Shown: piece by piece, positions 37,769 through 48,900 of the stretch
How the letters are laid out: each line of letters starts with the position of its first letter
Numbering within the stretch: position 1 is the first letter of the stretch
Assembly (NCBI GenBank): GCA_017536695.1
Contig: JAFXGX010000013.1
Span: 57,676-121,675 of the forward strand
Length of the DNA stretch: 64,000 nt
Direction of reading: 5' to 3'
From: Bacteroidaceae bacterium
Lineage (GTDB): Bacteria; Bacteroidota; Bacteroidia; Bacteroidales; Bacteroidaceae
Position numbers and translations under genes: made by a program
The notes under the pieces: generated by a model
Seen by the model: only the letters and a program-made list of their open reading frames with translations
Database searches by the model: none
Told to the model about the DNA's origin: nothing

Positions 37769-37890
37769 TAAACTGAAAAGTTAAAACTGAAAACGGAAAA
37801 GTTAAAATTGAAAACGGAAAACTGGAGTTTTCACCTTTAATCACACTTCGTGTGTGGCTTTTGCTCGCTTAACCGCAGCTTTCAGTTTTC

Positions 37891-37932
37891 ACCTTTCACC
37901 TTTCACCTTTCACATTTCACCTTTCACCTTTC
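37891..37932. repeat. Tandem heptamer array, six units
   Basis: Six consecutive 7-bp units ACCTTTC, the fourth reading ACATTTC. The reverse complement (GAAAGGT) resembles a stretch inside the upstream coding sequence at 37580-37607. Confidence 0.9.
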
Positions 37933-38067
37933 AGATTACATAAAGGGAATGTCCACCCTTGCCGGAAAATAATCCCGGCGGCATATGGGCAATGTTGCAC
38001 AGCAACCTCAAAATGAAAATACCTACCTGCATCGGCAGGACAATATATATAGGAATAAGAGTAAAGG

Positions 38068-38083
38068 CTATTTTTAAAAATAG
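38068..38083. repeat. 16-bp perfect palindrome before the barrel gene
   Basis: CTATTTTTAAAAATAG, 7 bp upstream of the start codon at 38091 and next to GGAGAG. It could hide the ribosome-binding site or bind a regulator. Confidence 0.6.
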
Positions 38084-38090
38084 TGGAGAG

Positions 38091-39941
38091 ATGAAAACAT
38101 ACATCAAGAAAACAATCCTTCTGGTGGCTGTTGCCCTCTTGGGCATCGGTGGCTCTCAGGCTATTGAGGACCCGCGTAAGAAGGACCCGCTTATAATTAC
38201 CGGTTCTTTGGGTTTGCAGAGTACTCTGTATTACTCTTCGGGAGGCAGCTTCGCTTCGCCGTTGAACTACTCCATGTATGCCAACATGAACGTAAACCTC
38301 TATGGTTACAACATGCCGTTCGCATTCTACTACAGCGCGAACAACTATTCAATGTCCTACCCGCAGTTCGCATTCAATTTCAGCCCCTCGTATAAGGGTT
38401 GGACATTGCACTTGGGAAAGCGCTCAATGCCGTTCTCTTCCTATGTCTATAATCTTCCCTTCAATGGAGCGGGTATCGAGTACAAGAGCCCAAAATCGGG
38501 TTTCCGCTTCGGCCTGTTCTATGGTGTATTGCGTGAGGCCGTTAACTTTGAACCCGGTGAAATGCCGTCGGGAAAACCTGTCTACAAACGCTCGGGTTGG
38601 GGTATAAAGGTTGGCTACGGCAACAGCAGGAACTTTGCCGACCTCTATCTGTTCCGTTCCCAGGACCACCAGTCGTCTATCGACGACATCTGGTACGACG
38701 ATGTCTTTGCTCAGGAGAACGTAGTCATCGGATTGCGTGGCCGTTGGCAAATATTCAAACAGCTGTCGCTTACCGGAAATCTTGCAACCTCAATATTTTC
38801 CACTGACACCAAAGCACCGCAACTCAAAGGAGAAGAGACCGAGAAAATTGACGGACTTTTTGATGTGCGTTACACTTCGCTCATGCGCTGGGCGGGCGAT
38901 GTAACCCTTGCTGCGACTTTCCGCAGAGTTTCCTTCTCTCTCTTCTATAAACTGATACAGCCCGATTACATGAGTATGGGTGTATCATACATGAACAACA
39001 ATTATCATAATATAGGTACAGCAGCGAACCTGCGTCTGGGTAACCTCACTCTGGGCGGCAATTTCTCCTTGCAAGAGGACAATATCTCGGGCGAGCAGCT
39101 ATACACTACACGCGGCCTTAACTATTCGGCTAATGCAACAATGCCGATAGGAAGCAAATTCAGCATATCGGCCAATTACAACGGTTTCCGTCAGCGTCAG
39201 TATGACGGTACAGCGCAGGTCAACGACACAACGCGTATTGACCGTAACATGAACAGCTATTCAGGTACATTGTCATATAATACGAATAGCGAGAAACTGG
39301 GACATTATGTCTCTGTTACAGGAAACTATTCTCTCAATGAGGATAACAACAAGAGCATTGTCGGCACCGGTGATGTAGCCACTTTGGCAATAGGTTCCAA
39401 CTACTCCCTGTCAGTAATCCCCATTGAAACGAATTTCAGTTTCAACTACAGTTTCCAGCAGTCAAACGGATACGATTCAAAATACACTACCAGCGTATAT
39501 ACCCTGAGTGCGTCAAAGGCGCTTCTCAAGGATAGGAACCTATCACTCAATGCATCGGCCTCGCTGGTCGACAACCGCATGGACAATGACAAGAGTATTA
39601 CCATGGCAGCCAACCTCTCGGCAGCCTACACTCTTGCAAAGGTGCACAACTTTACTCTGAACCTCAACTACAGCCGCTATGCCAATACCAACCTTGTAGT
39701 CGATGAGTACAGGCGCGACAAAGGGTACGACTTTACATGCTCTTTCAGCTACAGTTTCTCTTTCACGGCATTCAGCATAAAGCGCAGGTCTAAAGAAGAG
39801 GTTGCACGATACGGCAAGTACGAGTATTATTCCGACTTCTCGCGCAGTGCAATACGCGAGCGTCAGATGCTTGAGTACCAGAGACAGAAGAACAACGAGA
39901 ACCGACAGAAAATGAATAGTGTGGAGACAACAGCACTATAA
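38091..39941 (+). CDS. Outer-membrane beta-barrel protein
   Basis: 616 residues with a signal peptide (MKTYIKKTILLVAVALLGIGGSQA) and then almost continuous alternating amphipathic strands rich in Tyr, Ser and Asn (for example LGNLTLGGNFSLQEDN, FSISANYNGFRQRQYDG), typical of a porin-like barrel. The last 45 residues are charged and helical (RSAIRERQMLEYQRQ) and probably periplasmic. The ATG at 38091 is chosen for its GGAGAG ribosome-binding site and the signal peptide; an in-frame start at 37959 would precede them. No PorP/SprF or TonB signature was recognised. It is the first gene of a seven-gene operon, so it may export or anchor the giant protein that follows 18 bp later; this is inference. 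Confidence 0.82.
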   Translation: MKTYIKKTILLVAVALLGIGGSQAIEDPRKKDPLIITGSLGLQSTLYYSSGGSFASPLNYSMYANMNVNLYGYNMPFAFYYSANNYSMSYPQFAFNFSPSYKGWTLHLGKRSMPFSSYVYNLPFNGAGIEYKSPKSGFRFGLFYGVLREAVNFEPGEMPSGKPVYKRSGWGIKVGYGNSRNFADLYLFRSQDHQSSIDDIWYDDVFAQENVVIGLRGRWQIFKQLSLTGNLATSIFSTDTKAPQLKGEETEKIDGLFDVRYTSLMRWAGDVTLAATFRRVSFSLFYKLIQPDYMSMGVSYMNNNYHNIGTAANLRLGNLTLGGNFSLQEDNISGEQLYTTRGLNYSANATMPIGSKFSISANYNGFRQRQYDGTAQVNDTTRIDRNMNSYSGTLSYNTNSEKLGHYVSVTGNYSLNEDNNKSIVGTGDVATLAIGSNYSLSVIPIETNFSFNYSFQQSNGYDSKYTTSVYTLSASKALLKDRNLSLNASASLVDNRMDNDKSITMAANLSAAYTLAKVHNFTLNLNYSRYANTNLVVDEYRRDKGYDFTCSFSYSFSFTAFSIKRRSKEEVARYGKYEYYSDFSRSAIRERQMLEYQRQKNNENRQKMNSVETTAL

Positions 39942-39959
39942 CCGATATAAAACACGAAA

Positions 39960-42900
39960 ATGTATAGAAATATGATAAAGCACAGGGTATTCTCCTTAAT
40001 CTGTATGTTATTGTGCGCAAGCAGCCTGTTTGCGCAGGTATCAGTGTCTGTTCAGCGCAAGCAGAACCCGTTGCCGGCCCAAGGTGGTATCTATCTTAAC
40101 GACCCGGGACGCTTCTTCAACATTGTCGTCACCAATAACAGCGCTACGGAGTTCTTGCCCGTGCGTCTCGAGGCTAGGATTGAAGGCCCCATAGAGAATG
40201 CTGTCGATATCTGGCCGAACGGTGATTCCTATCTGGCGACCGTGGCGAGCCGTACAATGCCCATGTACATTCCTCTGCAGCCCGGGCAGTCGCGCGTGCT
40301 CACGCAGACCGACCTTTACAACATGTTCCGCCAGTACGATGCAGGAACCGAGGTCTACAGCGGCGGCATTCTGGCCGAAGTTTTCCAGAGCGGTGTCGGC
40401 AGTGCCTCATTCGGCTTGCTGCCCGAGGGACATTATGGCCTCAAGATAACTGCAAAAACCAACTTCACCGACTTCAATGACCCGGGTGACTTCCTTGGCG
40501 AGGATGTATGCTTCTTCGATATATGCTACAATGCCAATCCTCCGTCATTCAACAATATAACATATATAAACGACGGCAATAGCGGCAGTTCCGACTTTGT
40601 CGAGGACAACGGTTTTTATACAGCCTATTTTCCTACATTCAACCCGCGTTTCTCATGGACCGAACCTACATTCAACAATGCCGGCCTGACGGTTACACGT
40701 CAGTTCATCTATGACTTCTGCATCTACCAGCTGGGCGAAGATCAGTATCCTTCCGATGCTGTATTGCACAACGGTAACATCGCATTCAGCCAATATGGCC
40801 TCATGACACCGCAATGCATTGTGCCTTATAATGTTGTGGCAAAGCTCAAACGTTATAAGAACGTGAAGTATGTGGCACAGGTAACAGCTCGCCCTCTTGT
40901 GAATGACGCCTCCAATCCCAACTACACACAGATAGGCAATGACGGAAAGAGTGAAATGGTCGTTCTGCTCATGGATAACAGCGGTCAGGGGCAGGATAAC
41001 GATATTGTTGTCGACAATCCCACGATAGACCTTCCCATCAACGTTACAGTCGAGCCCAAGTTCACCGAACTGCCTTCGGCAATGTACCCTTACTTTGAGA
41101 ATCCGAGCGAACTTTTCAATGTCACACTCGAGAACAAGAGCAGTGAGACTATCCCCGTGTGTATGCTCATGCAGTATTACAAGGGCAACTGGGGCGTGAC
41201 AGCCGCTCCCGACAGGCAGCACAAGAACGAGTATATCGAGATTCCTGCAGGAGAGAAGATTACCCTTTCCGCCGAGGATTTCGACCGCTTGGCCGGTGGC
41301 TACGATTTTGACCTTGATGTAATTGCCTTCAAGGCAAAGACAGGTTTTGTAATAGGCAAGCCTACAAGCGAATATTTCACCGAGGAACTTGACACTGCAT
41401 TCGTGCGCGTGTGCCGCTACACAGGCGGCAAGCCCGTACTCCGCGAGACAATCATCGGAAAGGGCCGCACACCGTTCCGAACCTCTCCGAATGTCATCAG
41501 CGGAGAGATGTTCAACATCACTCTTGAGCCAAAAATGCCTGTTCTTCCAGGTAGTGGCAGTCACTACTTTGACAAACCTTCGAGGCTGTTTACACTGAAA
41601 ATAAAGAGTATATCGCCCAAGAGCATGCGCATATTCCCCACTCTGATATACTTTGTGGATGACGAGGTCGCATATTCGGGTGAATATCTTAAGGGCAAAC
41701 GTCTGGCCGATAATTATATAACCCTAAAGCCGAATGAAACGAAGACATTTACCGATGAAGAGTTTGACAAGTTCTTCGGTGGCTTCGAGGAGTTCAAGAA
41801 AACATTAAAGGGCGGCGAGAGCGAACTGCTGGACGATTTCTCGCAGATTGCCATGGCCGAAGGTTCCGGCAATGTTGCCAAGCTATATCTTTTCGACTAC
41901 GAACGCTTGAGCATGCTCGATTTGGAGAAGGACAATATATCGTCGGCAATGCTCATGGAGTACGGGACATCGTTCAATGCCTCGTCAAGTGTTAAGTTGG
42001 GGGATGTGGATATTGTCATAAATCCAAGGGTGAATCCATTCCCTCACAATGGCGATGTCTATGTAAATAGTCCGGGACGTCTTTTCGAGATAGAACTTAC
42101 CAACCTCACCGATAAGGACCTGAAGCTTACTCCTTGTTTGACATATGCCAATAGGGAGATAGACGGAGACCTCTATTCATATATACCGTCGAAGTGGAAC
42201 ACAAAGCCCGAGTTCGTGCTCAAGGCAAAGGAGAAGAAGATACTTGACCGTGAGACACTCAATAAGCTTTGCGGTGATACGGCAGCAATACGTATAAACC
42301 ATGAAACAGGCGAGAAGGAGAATGCTTTCTGTGATTTCAATGAGATAATATCGCTTACAGATGAAAATCATCTGAAGTTTACCCTTATGAATGCAGATAG
42401 TCTGCGTGCGGTCCCGGCTGATGCCGAGGATCTGGAAAAAAGAGTACATGTGGCTACACAGGCTTTGGACTTCTGGGCGAGCGATGAGGTAGTGCTTACC
42501 GACCTTGATGTGACAGTTGGCCTCAAGGCAAACCCGATGCCTTACAATGCAAGGGCATACTTCACAAAGCCTGAACAGTTGTTCAAGGTTTCCCTGAGCA
42601 ATGTGGGAGACAAGACATTGGAGTTCGTGCCGATGATAATGTACGGGTTCAACGATGACGACAAAGTGACTTACCTGTCCAACACATTTAAGGATAAGGA
42701 GTTGAAACATGTGCTTATTGAACCGGGTAAAACTGTTGAACTTGACGAGAAACAGATAAAGCTCTATTTTGCAAGCAAGGGATTTACAAAGATTACGACT
42801 GGCGACAACGGTGAGGTTGCCGATAAAGAGGATGTTGACATCTTCAGTGTCGATAAGGATATAACCATTGACCCCGAAAATTTCAACAAGGTCACTTTCA

Positions 42901-45900
42901 TGGGCATGAAACCCACGATACAGAATGGAGGAGGAGTGCTTTCTGACTATACGGTCGGTGAAGGACAGGTAAGCTTCCAGGTCTCTTCGTTGGTGCGTCT
43001 CGATGATGTTACCGTCACAGTCACGCCAAAACTTGATCCTCTGCCGGCAAAGGGTAACCTTTATTTTGAGAGTCCGGCAGCATTGTTCGAGGTTGAACTC
43101 AAGAACAACACTCCGAACACATATAATGTGTTGCCTAACATAATGTATCTGTTCGATGAGTTCGGTTCATACTATGCTTCGGTATTCAATGAGCCACGTT
43201 ACGACAAGGCGATAAAGCTCGGTCCTAACGAGGTGAAGAAACTTACATCGGATGAACTCAATGCCATATGCGGAATGCCAGATAGCGTAAAGTGCTTCGA
43301 GGCGCGCCTGAACGGTAATTTCGAAGAGACTGCCATCCCTGATATCAACAAGGTGGTGAACCTGCAGTCGTTCAACCAGATTGAGATTGTTGCATACAGC
43401 GCCGATTCTCTCAAGAATATTGAAGTTGGCGAGAAAAACCGCAATGCCCGTGCCATGCTCGGTGGCGGAAAGAGCGACTTCAATGCCAAGGAGATGGATT
43501 TTGCCGAGGTTGTGGTTACCGTTGCACCCAAAAAGGATGCAACATTCAAACCAGAGCCCGAAGAGTATTTCGAGAAACCGGGTGACCTGTTCGAGGTTAC
43601 ACTGCTCAATGTGACAGGTAAGGAGCAGAAGGTTGGTCTGCGTCTGACATACAACGACCGCTACTTCATAAGCAAGCCCGACAGTGTAATAACCATAAAA
43701 CCCGATGAGAAGCTTAAACTATCAGCTTCACGCCTGAACGGCCTGTGCGGACACGATATGTACAGCTACGGTGCTCCGCTTTTTGAGGCCGACACATTGG
43801 GCATGGTCAAGCCCGAGAAACCCGACCCTCTTGAAATAAAGATGAAGGAGGGTGACAACAAGATTACAGCCCTTGTGTGGCGCAAGCTGATAGAAGATGA
43901 GGAAAAGCCTTCGGTATATAAGGTGGACAGCATTTCAACATGCGATACCATATTCCAACCGGCATTGCGTGACCTTTGGATTGGCGAGTATCGTCTCACG
44001 CTTACCGAGGCCAAGAAGGTTGATATCAAGGACAAGGAACTCAAGGAGAAAGGTTACGACTGCTTCAAGGGTAAAGGTTACGTACATACAACCATGATGC
44101 AGGTTCCTGTACGCGTTGCTGTAGAGTTCGACAGCATTTATGTCGATGCCTCAATCAAGCGAGTGGTTAAGAACGGTGTAAAGTCCATCACCGAGGAGAG
44201 TGCGCATGTACCGCTCGACCTCTTCGAGGAGAACTTTGTGAAGGAACTTGCAAAGAGTGACTCTATCAATGCCGAGGCTAAAGTTGACGCGCTTCTTAAA
44301 GAGAGTGGAGTGGGCGCGTTCTACACCTATGTGGTAGGCAATGCAATGCAGACGCTGGCCAAGGTCGATTCGGCTGCAATTGTTACTCTGCCAATAGGTC
44401 TTTCTGTGCCAATGGACAAGGAGATGGAGTGTCCGGCGACAATACAGCTGGCGCAGATGGAGTTCCTGCCCGAGAGTGCAAACCTTGACCTCATAGGTGA
44501 GTTCGTCTTGCCCGAGTGCGAAGCGATAGAGAGCGAGATACTTATATTTGCGGCGCGTAAGCTCAGCACTTCGCCCGAGAGCTTCCTGCCGCAGAGCGGC
44601 TCTTTGGGTCTGGTAAAGAGCTTCAAGGTCAAAGACCCTGAGTCGGACTTCACCTTCACGTTCAATGCGCCTACCAATCAGGACTACAGCAAGGCAACTG
44701 ACGGCTGCTTCATCTCATGGAAGGACGGCAAGTTCCACGAACTTTGTGCAAGTATAAGCATGAACCTGCCGAGCGACGAGCTTATAAAGGACAACGGCAA
44801 GGCTGCCCTTGACCCCTCTGTTCACCCCGAGATTACACTGACAGCTTTCATTGCCGATGCCGAGGACTGGTTCGCGACGGTGAGGATGGACCCCTTCCAG
44901 GTTGCAAGTGCGCCGGGCTTCACATTCAGCGCTGTGGGAGACTCTGTGGGTATTGTGCTCGACCGTTCAAAAAGAAGGACTCCGGCCGGCATAAAGTTCC
45001 CCGAGAACTACAAGTTCGACGGCAAGCTGGGCCTCTCAGCCGATCCCGGAAAGAACGAGAAGGCATACAATGAGTGGCAGGGCTTCTACTTCGAGGAACT
45101 GAGCTGTAAACTGCCTCACTTTGTGGAACTTGATTCAGAGGGCGATTCACGCGTGAAGGTTGCCGTGAAAAGTGTCATCTATGATGCCTCGGGATTCTCG
45201 ATGACCGCATCGGTGGATAGTCTATTTACATATGGCACCCCGAAATTGGGCGGTTGGAAGATAACACTCGACAATATATACCTGAACATAAAGCAGAACG
45301 GCTTTGGCAGTTCGGGCCTGAGTGGTAGAATCGAAGTGCCTTTCCTGTGCAAGAAAGATACTACCGAAAAGGCACAGTTAGGATACAATGCCGATATCAT
45401 GTCTGTTGCCCATGGCAAGAAGGACGGTCTTGCCGTGAACTTCAAGATTCAGCAGATTGACGATGAAGTGGCCCTTGACTTTATGCTTGCGAAGGTAAAG
45501 TTCAACAAGGACAGTACCTATTTCAACGTCATCTATTGCGACACTTTGCCCGAGAATAAACGGACGCTTGTGGAGCTCTGCCTCGACGGTAAGGTAAGCA
45601 TTACATGTCTTGAGGATATCGACTTCAAGTTGCCCGATATCCCGTTCAAGAATATGCGTATCGCCAACTTCGACCAGAGTTTGCTCACGGGAAAGAAAGA
45701 TGACAAGAAGGATGACAAAAAGAAGAAAAAAGAGACAGGCAAGGGCGTGACAAGCCCCGACGGAGAGACCAATTTCCACACAGGAAAGTGGGCTCTGGCA
45801 GGCGACCCGGGAAGCGACGAGGGAAGCTTCTGGGGTGGAATGCCATTTGTGCTTGAGAGCATATCGATGAAGGTGGGCGACGGTGCCGAGACAATAGGTC

Positions 45901-48900
45901 TTGGCATTGAAGGAGGTATTGTGGTCATGGGTAACAAGAAATTCGGTCTTGGTGCTACTGTGGGGCTCACAATATGGTCCGAAATTGATTGGGAAGAACT
46001 TACAATCAAGTATAAGGAGGTTGAGTTCGAGAAACTGCATGTCGAAGGACAGTTTGCCGGTATGGTATCTGTAGTAGGCGATCTTGAAGTCTCCGATGAA
46101 GAGGAAAAATCGGGCTTTGATGCCGACCTTGATGTTACGGTTAAGGGTCTCTTCGACATCAAACTATCAGGCGGATATTATAAGGTAAAGAAGACCGAAG
46201 AGGAACAGGAACTCGATGACCCCGAAGACAAGAACGATGAGTATTATCATGCAGGATACTTCCTTGCGAAGGCCGGCTTTGGAGTAGGCTTGCCGCTGGG
46301 TCCTGTATCACTCAAGGAAATTTCAGGCGGTCTCTTCATAAACTACTCGGTAGGGCTATCAGATGTAGAGGGCAGCGATAATATGATAGACGCCCTTGAG
46401 GAGAACCTTAAACCGAAATATAAGTCCTATGGCGGAATGTTCGGCGTAGGGCTTGCAGTGGGTGACGAGACATTTATCAACGGAAAGGCATCGCTCCTGC
46501 TTATGGTGGATATCCAGAAGGACGGAATCCGTGTTCCGGGTGTTATGTTGCAGGGTGAGGTGCACGCGTTGTGTGCTTCGGCCGATGCGGAGAGTGGCCT
46601 CATCAACGGAAAGGTGACAATTCTTTACGAGGATACCACAACTCCCGACATTACCGACGAGGAGAAGAAGGCAATGGATGCTTCTGAGCTCAAGGAGAAA
46701 CTTGCGGCAAAGAATAAGGAGCACAAATTGTTCCGTCTCTCTGTAACGGTAGATAGCGACATAGCTGCAATGTATAAGAAATTTACAGGCGAGGAGTATC
46801 AGGTGAAAGCGCCTGTCTCAGACCTCCAGGCTCTTGATCAGAAGAATGCCGACAGCGAGAACCAGGGTGAGAAGAAGAATGAAAGTTCTTCATCGGGCAA
46901 ACTCGAAAGCAAAGGCTATGTGAAGTCGGGCTGTGGTGCTTCAATAAATATGGAACTCGAGATACGCAACTATCCTTCGCTTGACAAGACATACTGGCAC
47001 CTCTACGTGGGCGAGCCCGATGAGAGCAAGCGCTGCCGTGTCACCTTCATTGACTTTGAGGTGGGCAAGGACTCTCCGGTAGGCCTGTGGGCAAAGGTCT
47101 ATGCCAACATGTACCTTTGTATCGGTAACGAGCTTCCGGGCAACGGGCAGTTGCCGGCAATCCCCGACAAGGTTCAGGAGGCATTGGGTATGAAGGGTGC
47201 CGACGGCAAGGTGGATGCAAGCCAGAAGACAAAGCTCGACGCCGCACGTGAGCAGACAATGAAGGGCGGTCCGGCAGGCGACATCAACGGCGGTATAATG
47301 ATTGGTGCGGCTCTTGGTGCCGAGATTGGCTGTAATGCTATATTCTGCTATGCCAATGTCGAGGGTATGCTTGGCTTTGACCTTATCCTCAAGCAGTATA
47401 AGGAGGGCGTGAAGTGTACCGACGGTACGCGTGCCGGTGGAAAGAACGGTTTCTACGCTACAGGCCAGATATATGCAATGCTCAAGGGTGAACTTGGCCT
47501 TATGCTTGACCTTTGGATATTCAAGGGCAAGGTACCTTTGGTAGAGATGACAATAGGTGCTCTGTTGCAGGGTGGCTTCCCGAACCCCACATGGGTCTAT
47601 GGCCGTCTGCGTGCCAAGGGTTCAGTGCTTGGAGGTCTCATCAAGTTCAGTTCGACAATTGAGATGAAAGCCGGTAAGGTGTGCGTGCCTGAAATGGGTA
47701 ACCCGCTCGATGATATCAAGATTTTCGGTGATGTTCAGCCTGGTGACGAGGATATCGAGAAGGGCTGGAGCGAAAAGTCTCTTGTGTCATGCTACGGAAA
47801 GTCTACCTTCACTACTAACATGAAGATAGACAAGGTGCTCACGCTTGTTGATGAGGGCGCTACCATGGAAGAAGACGGAATGGGCGGTGGAGACGGCAGC
47901 CAGATAACGCGCAAGTATGTGTTCCACCTTGATAAGAATTTCGAGATGAAGATGTACGATGAGAGTGACCCCACCGATGATGAGCGCGCTGCAATTACAA
48001 CATATGTAACACATGCTAACCCCACATTCGACAGGGAGAACTACGAGGTTGTTACCGGTTCACTCGAACCTAACACTCTCTATCGCATAAAGCTGCGCGG
48101 TACCTGCAAGGAGATTGTCAATGGCGATGAGGTTGACCCAATCTACAGGGATTCTCTCTCCAATTACAAGGATGTTCACCGTCCGTTTGCCGATACACGC
48201 TATGTATATTTCCGTACAGGAGAGCTCAGCAATGATATAAATAAAGAGGTTGTGGGTTATCTGCCAAACAAGAGCGTGTTTACACAGACTCTTGAGAATG
48301 CCACCCAGCCGTCTATCATGGAGCAGCATGTGCGTGATGACTACTGGAACAACCCCGACCATGAGTTTGTGGCAAGCATAAAGGAGTACGATGAAGCTAC
48401 CGGAATGTATGTGCTTCCCGACGCCCGTCAGGGACTCCGCAAGGGTCAGGTATCAAAGTATGATAACCTGCCTGTCATTGAGATAGTTGAGCAAGGCTAT
48501 GATGATGAGGGCAAGGAGTTCAAGTATGCTACCGTTACGTTGGAGAAACCTGTTCCCGGTGAGCACTTTATAAAGGACAAGACCTACCGTTTCGAAATCA
48601 AGCGCATAAACCGCGCCCAACTCGACAATTACATGGACATGATTGAAGAGAACTACAAGAGTATCATGGCCATGACCAAGGAGGATGTCGACGCCTATGA
48701 GCAGCAGCTTGCCGAAATGGACGAGGCCATTGCCGAAGGCGATTCAAAGGCCGGTGACCAGCAGGTGAACCAGGCAATACGCGACCTCTACAACTACTAT
48801 AAGGAGGTTGGGGAGATGTATGGCGAGAACGAGGCCGAGCAGCGCATAAAGGAGTATAAGGAGGAACTCAAGTCCAATGCCCAGGGCTTTGCCGAGGTTG

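Larger units (their letters stand above)
37715..38090 (+). other. Repeat-rich and structured 376-bp intergenic region
   Basis: No gene is supported. After the terminator there are TGAAAA-rich units on the + strand (37771-37832), a small CACAC/GTGTG hairpin (37842-37854), a run of heptamers (37891-37932), three perfect 5-bp stem-loops (37961-37979, 37994-38006, 38026-38039) and a 16-bp palindrome (38068-38083) directly before the ribosome-binding site of the next gene. No TAnnTTTG promoter was found. Confidence 0.7.

Noticed and set aside
38091..39941. PorP/SprF-type T9SS membrane protein
   Set aside because: The barrel is about twice the usual length of that family and shows none of its N-terminal signature; only the position before a giant surface protein is similar.
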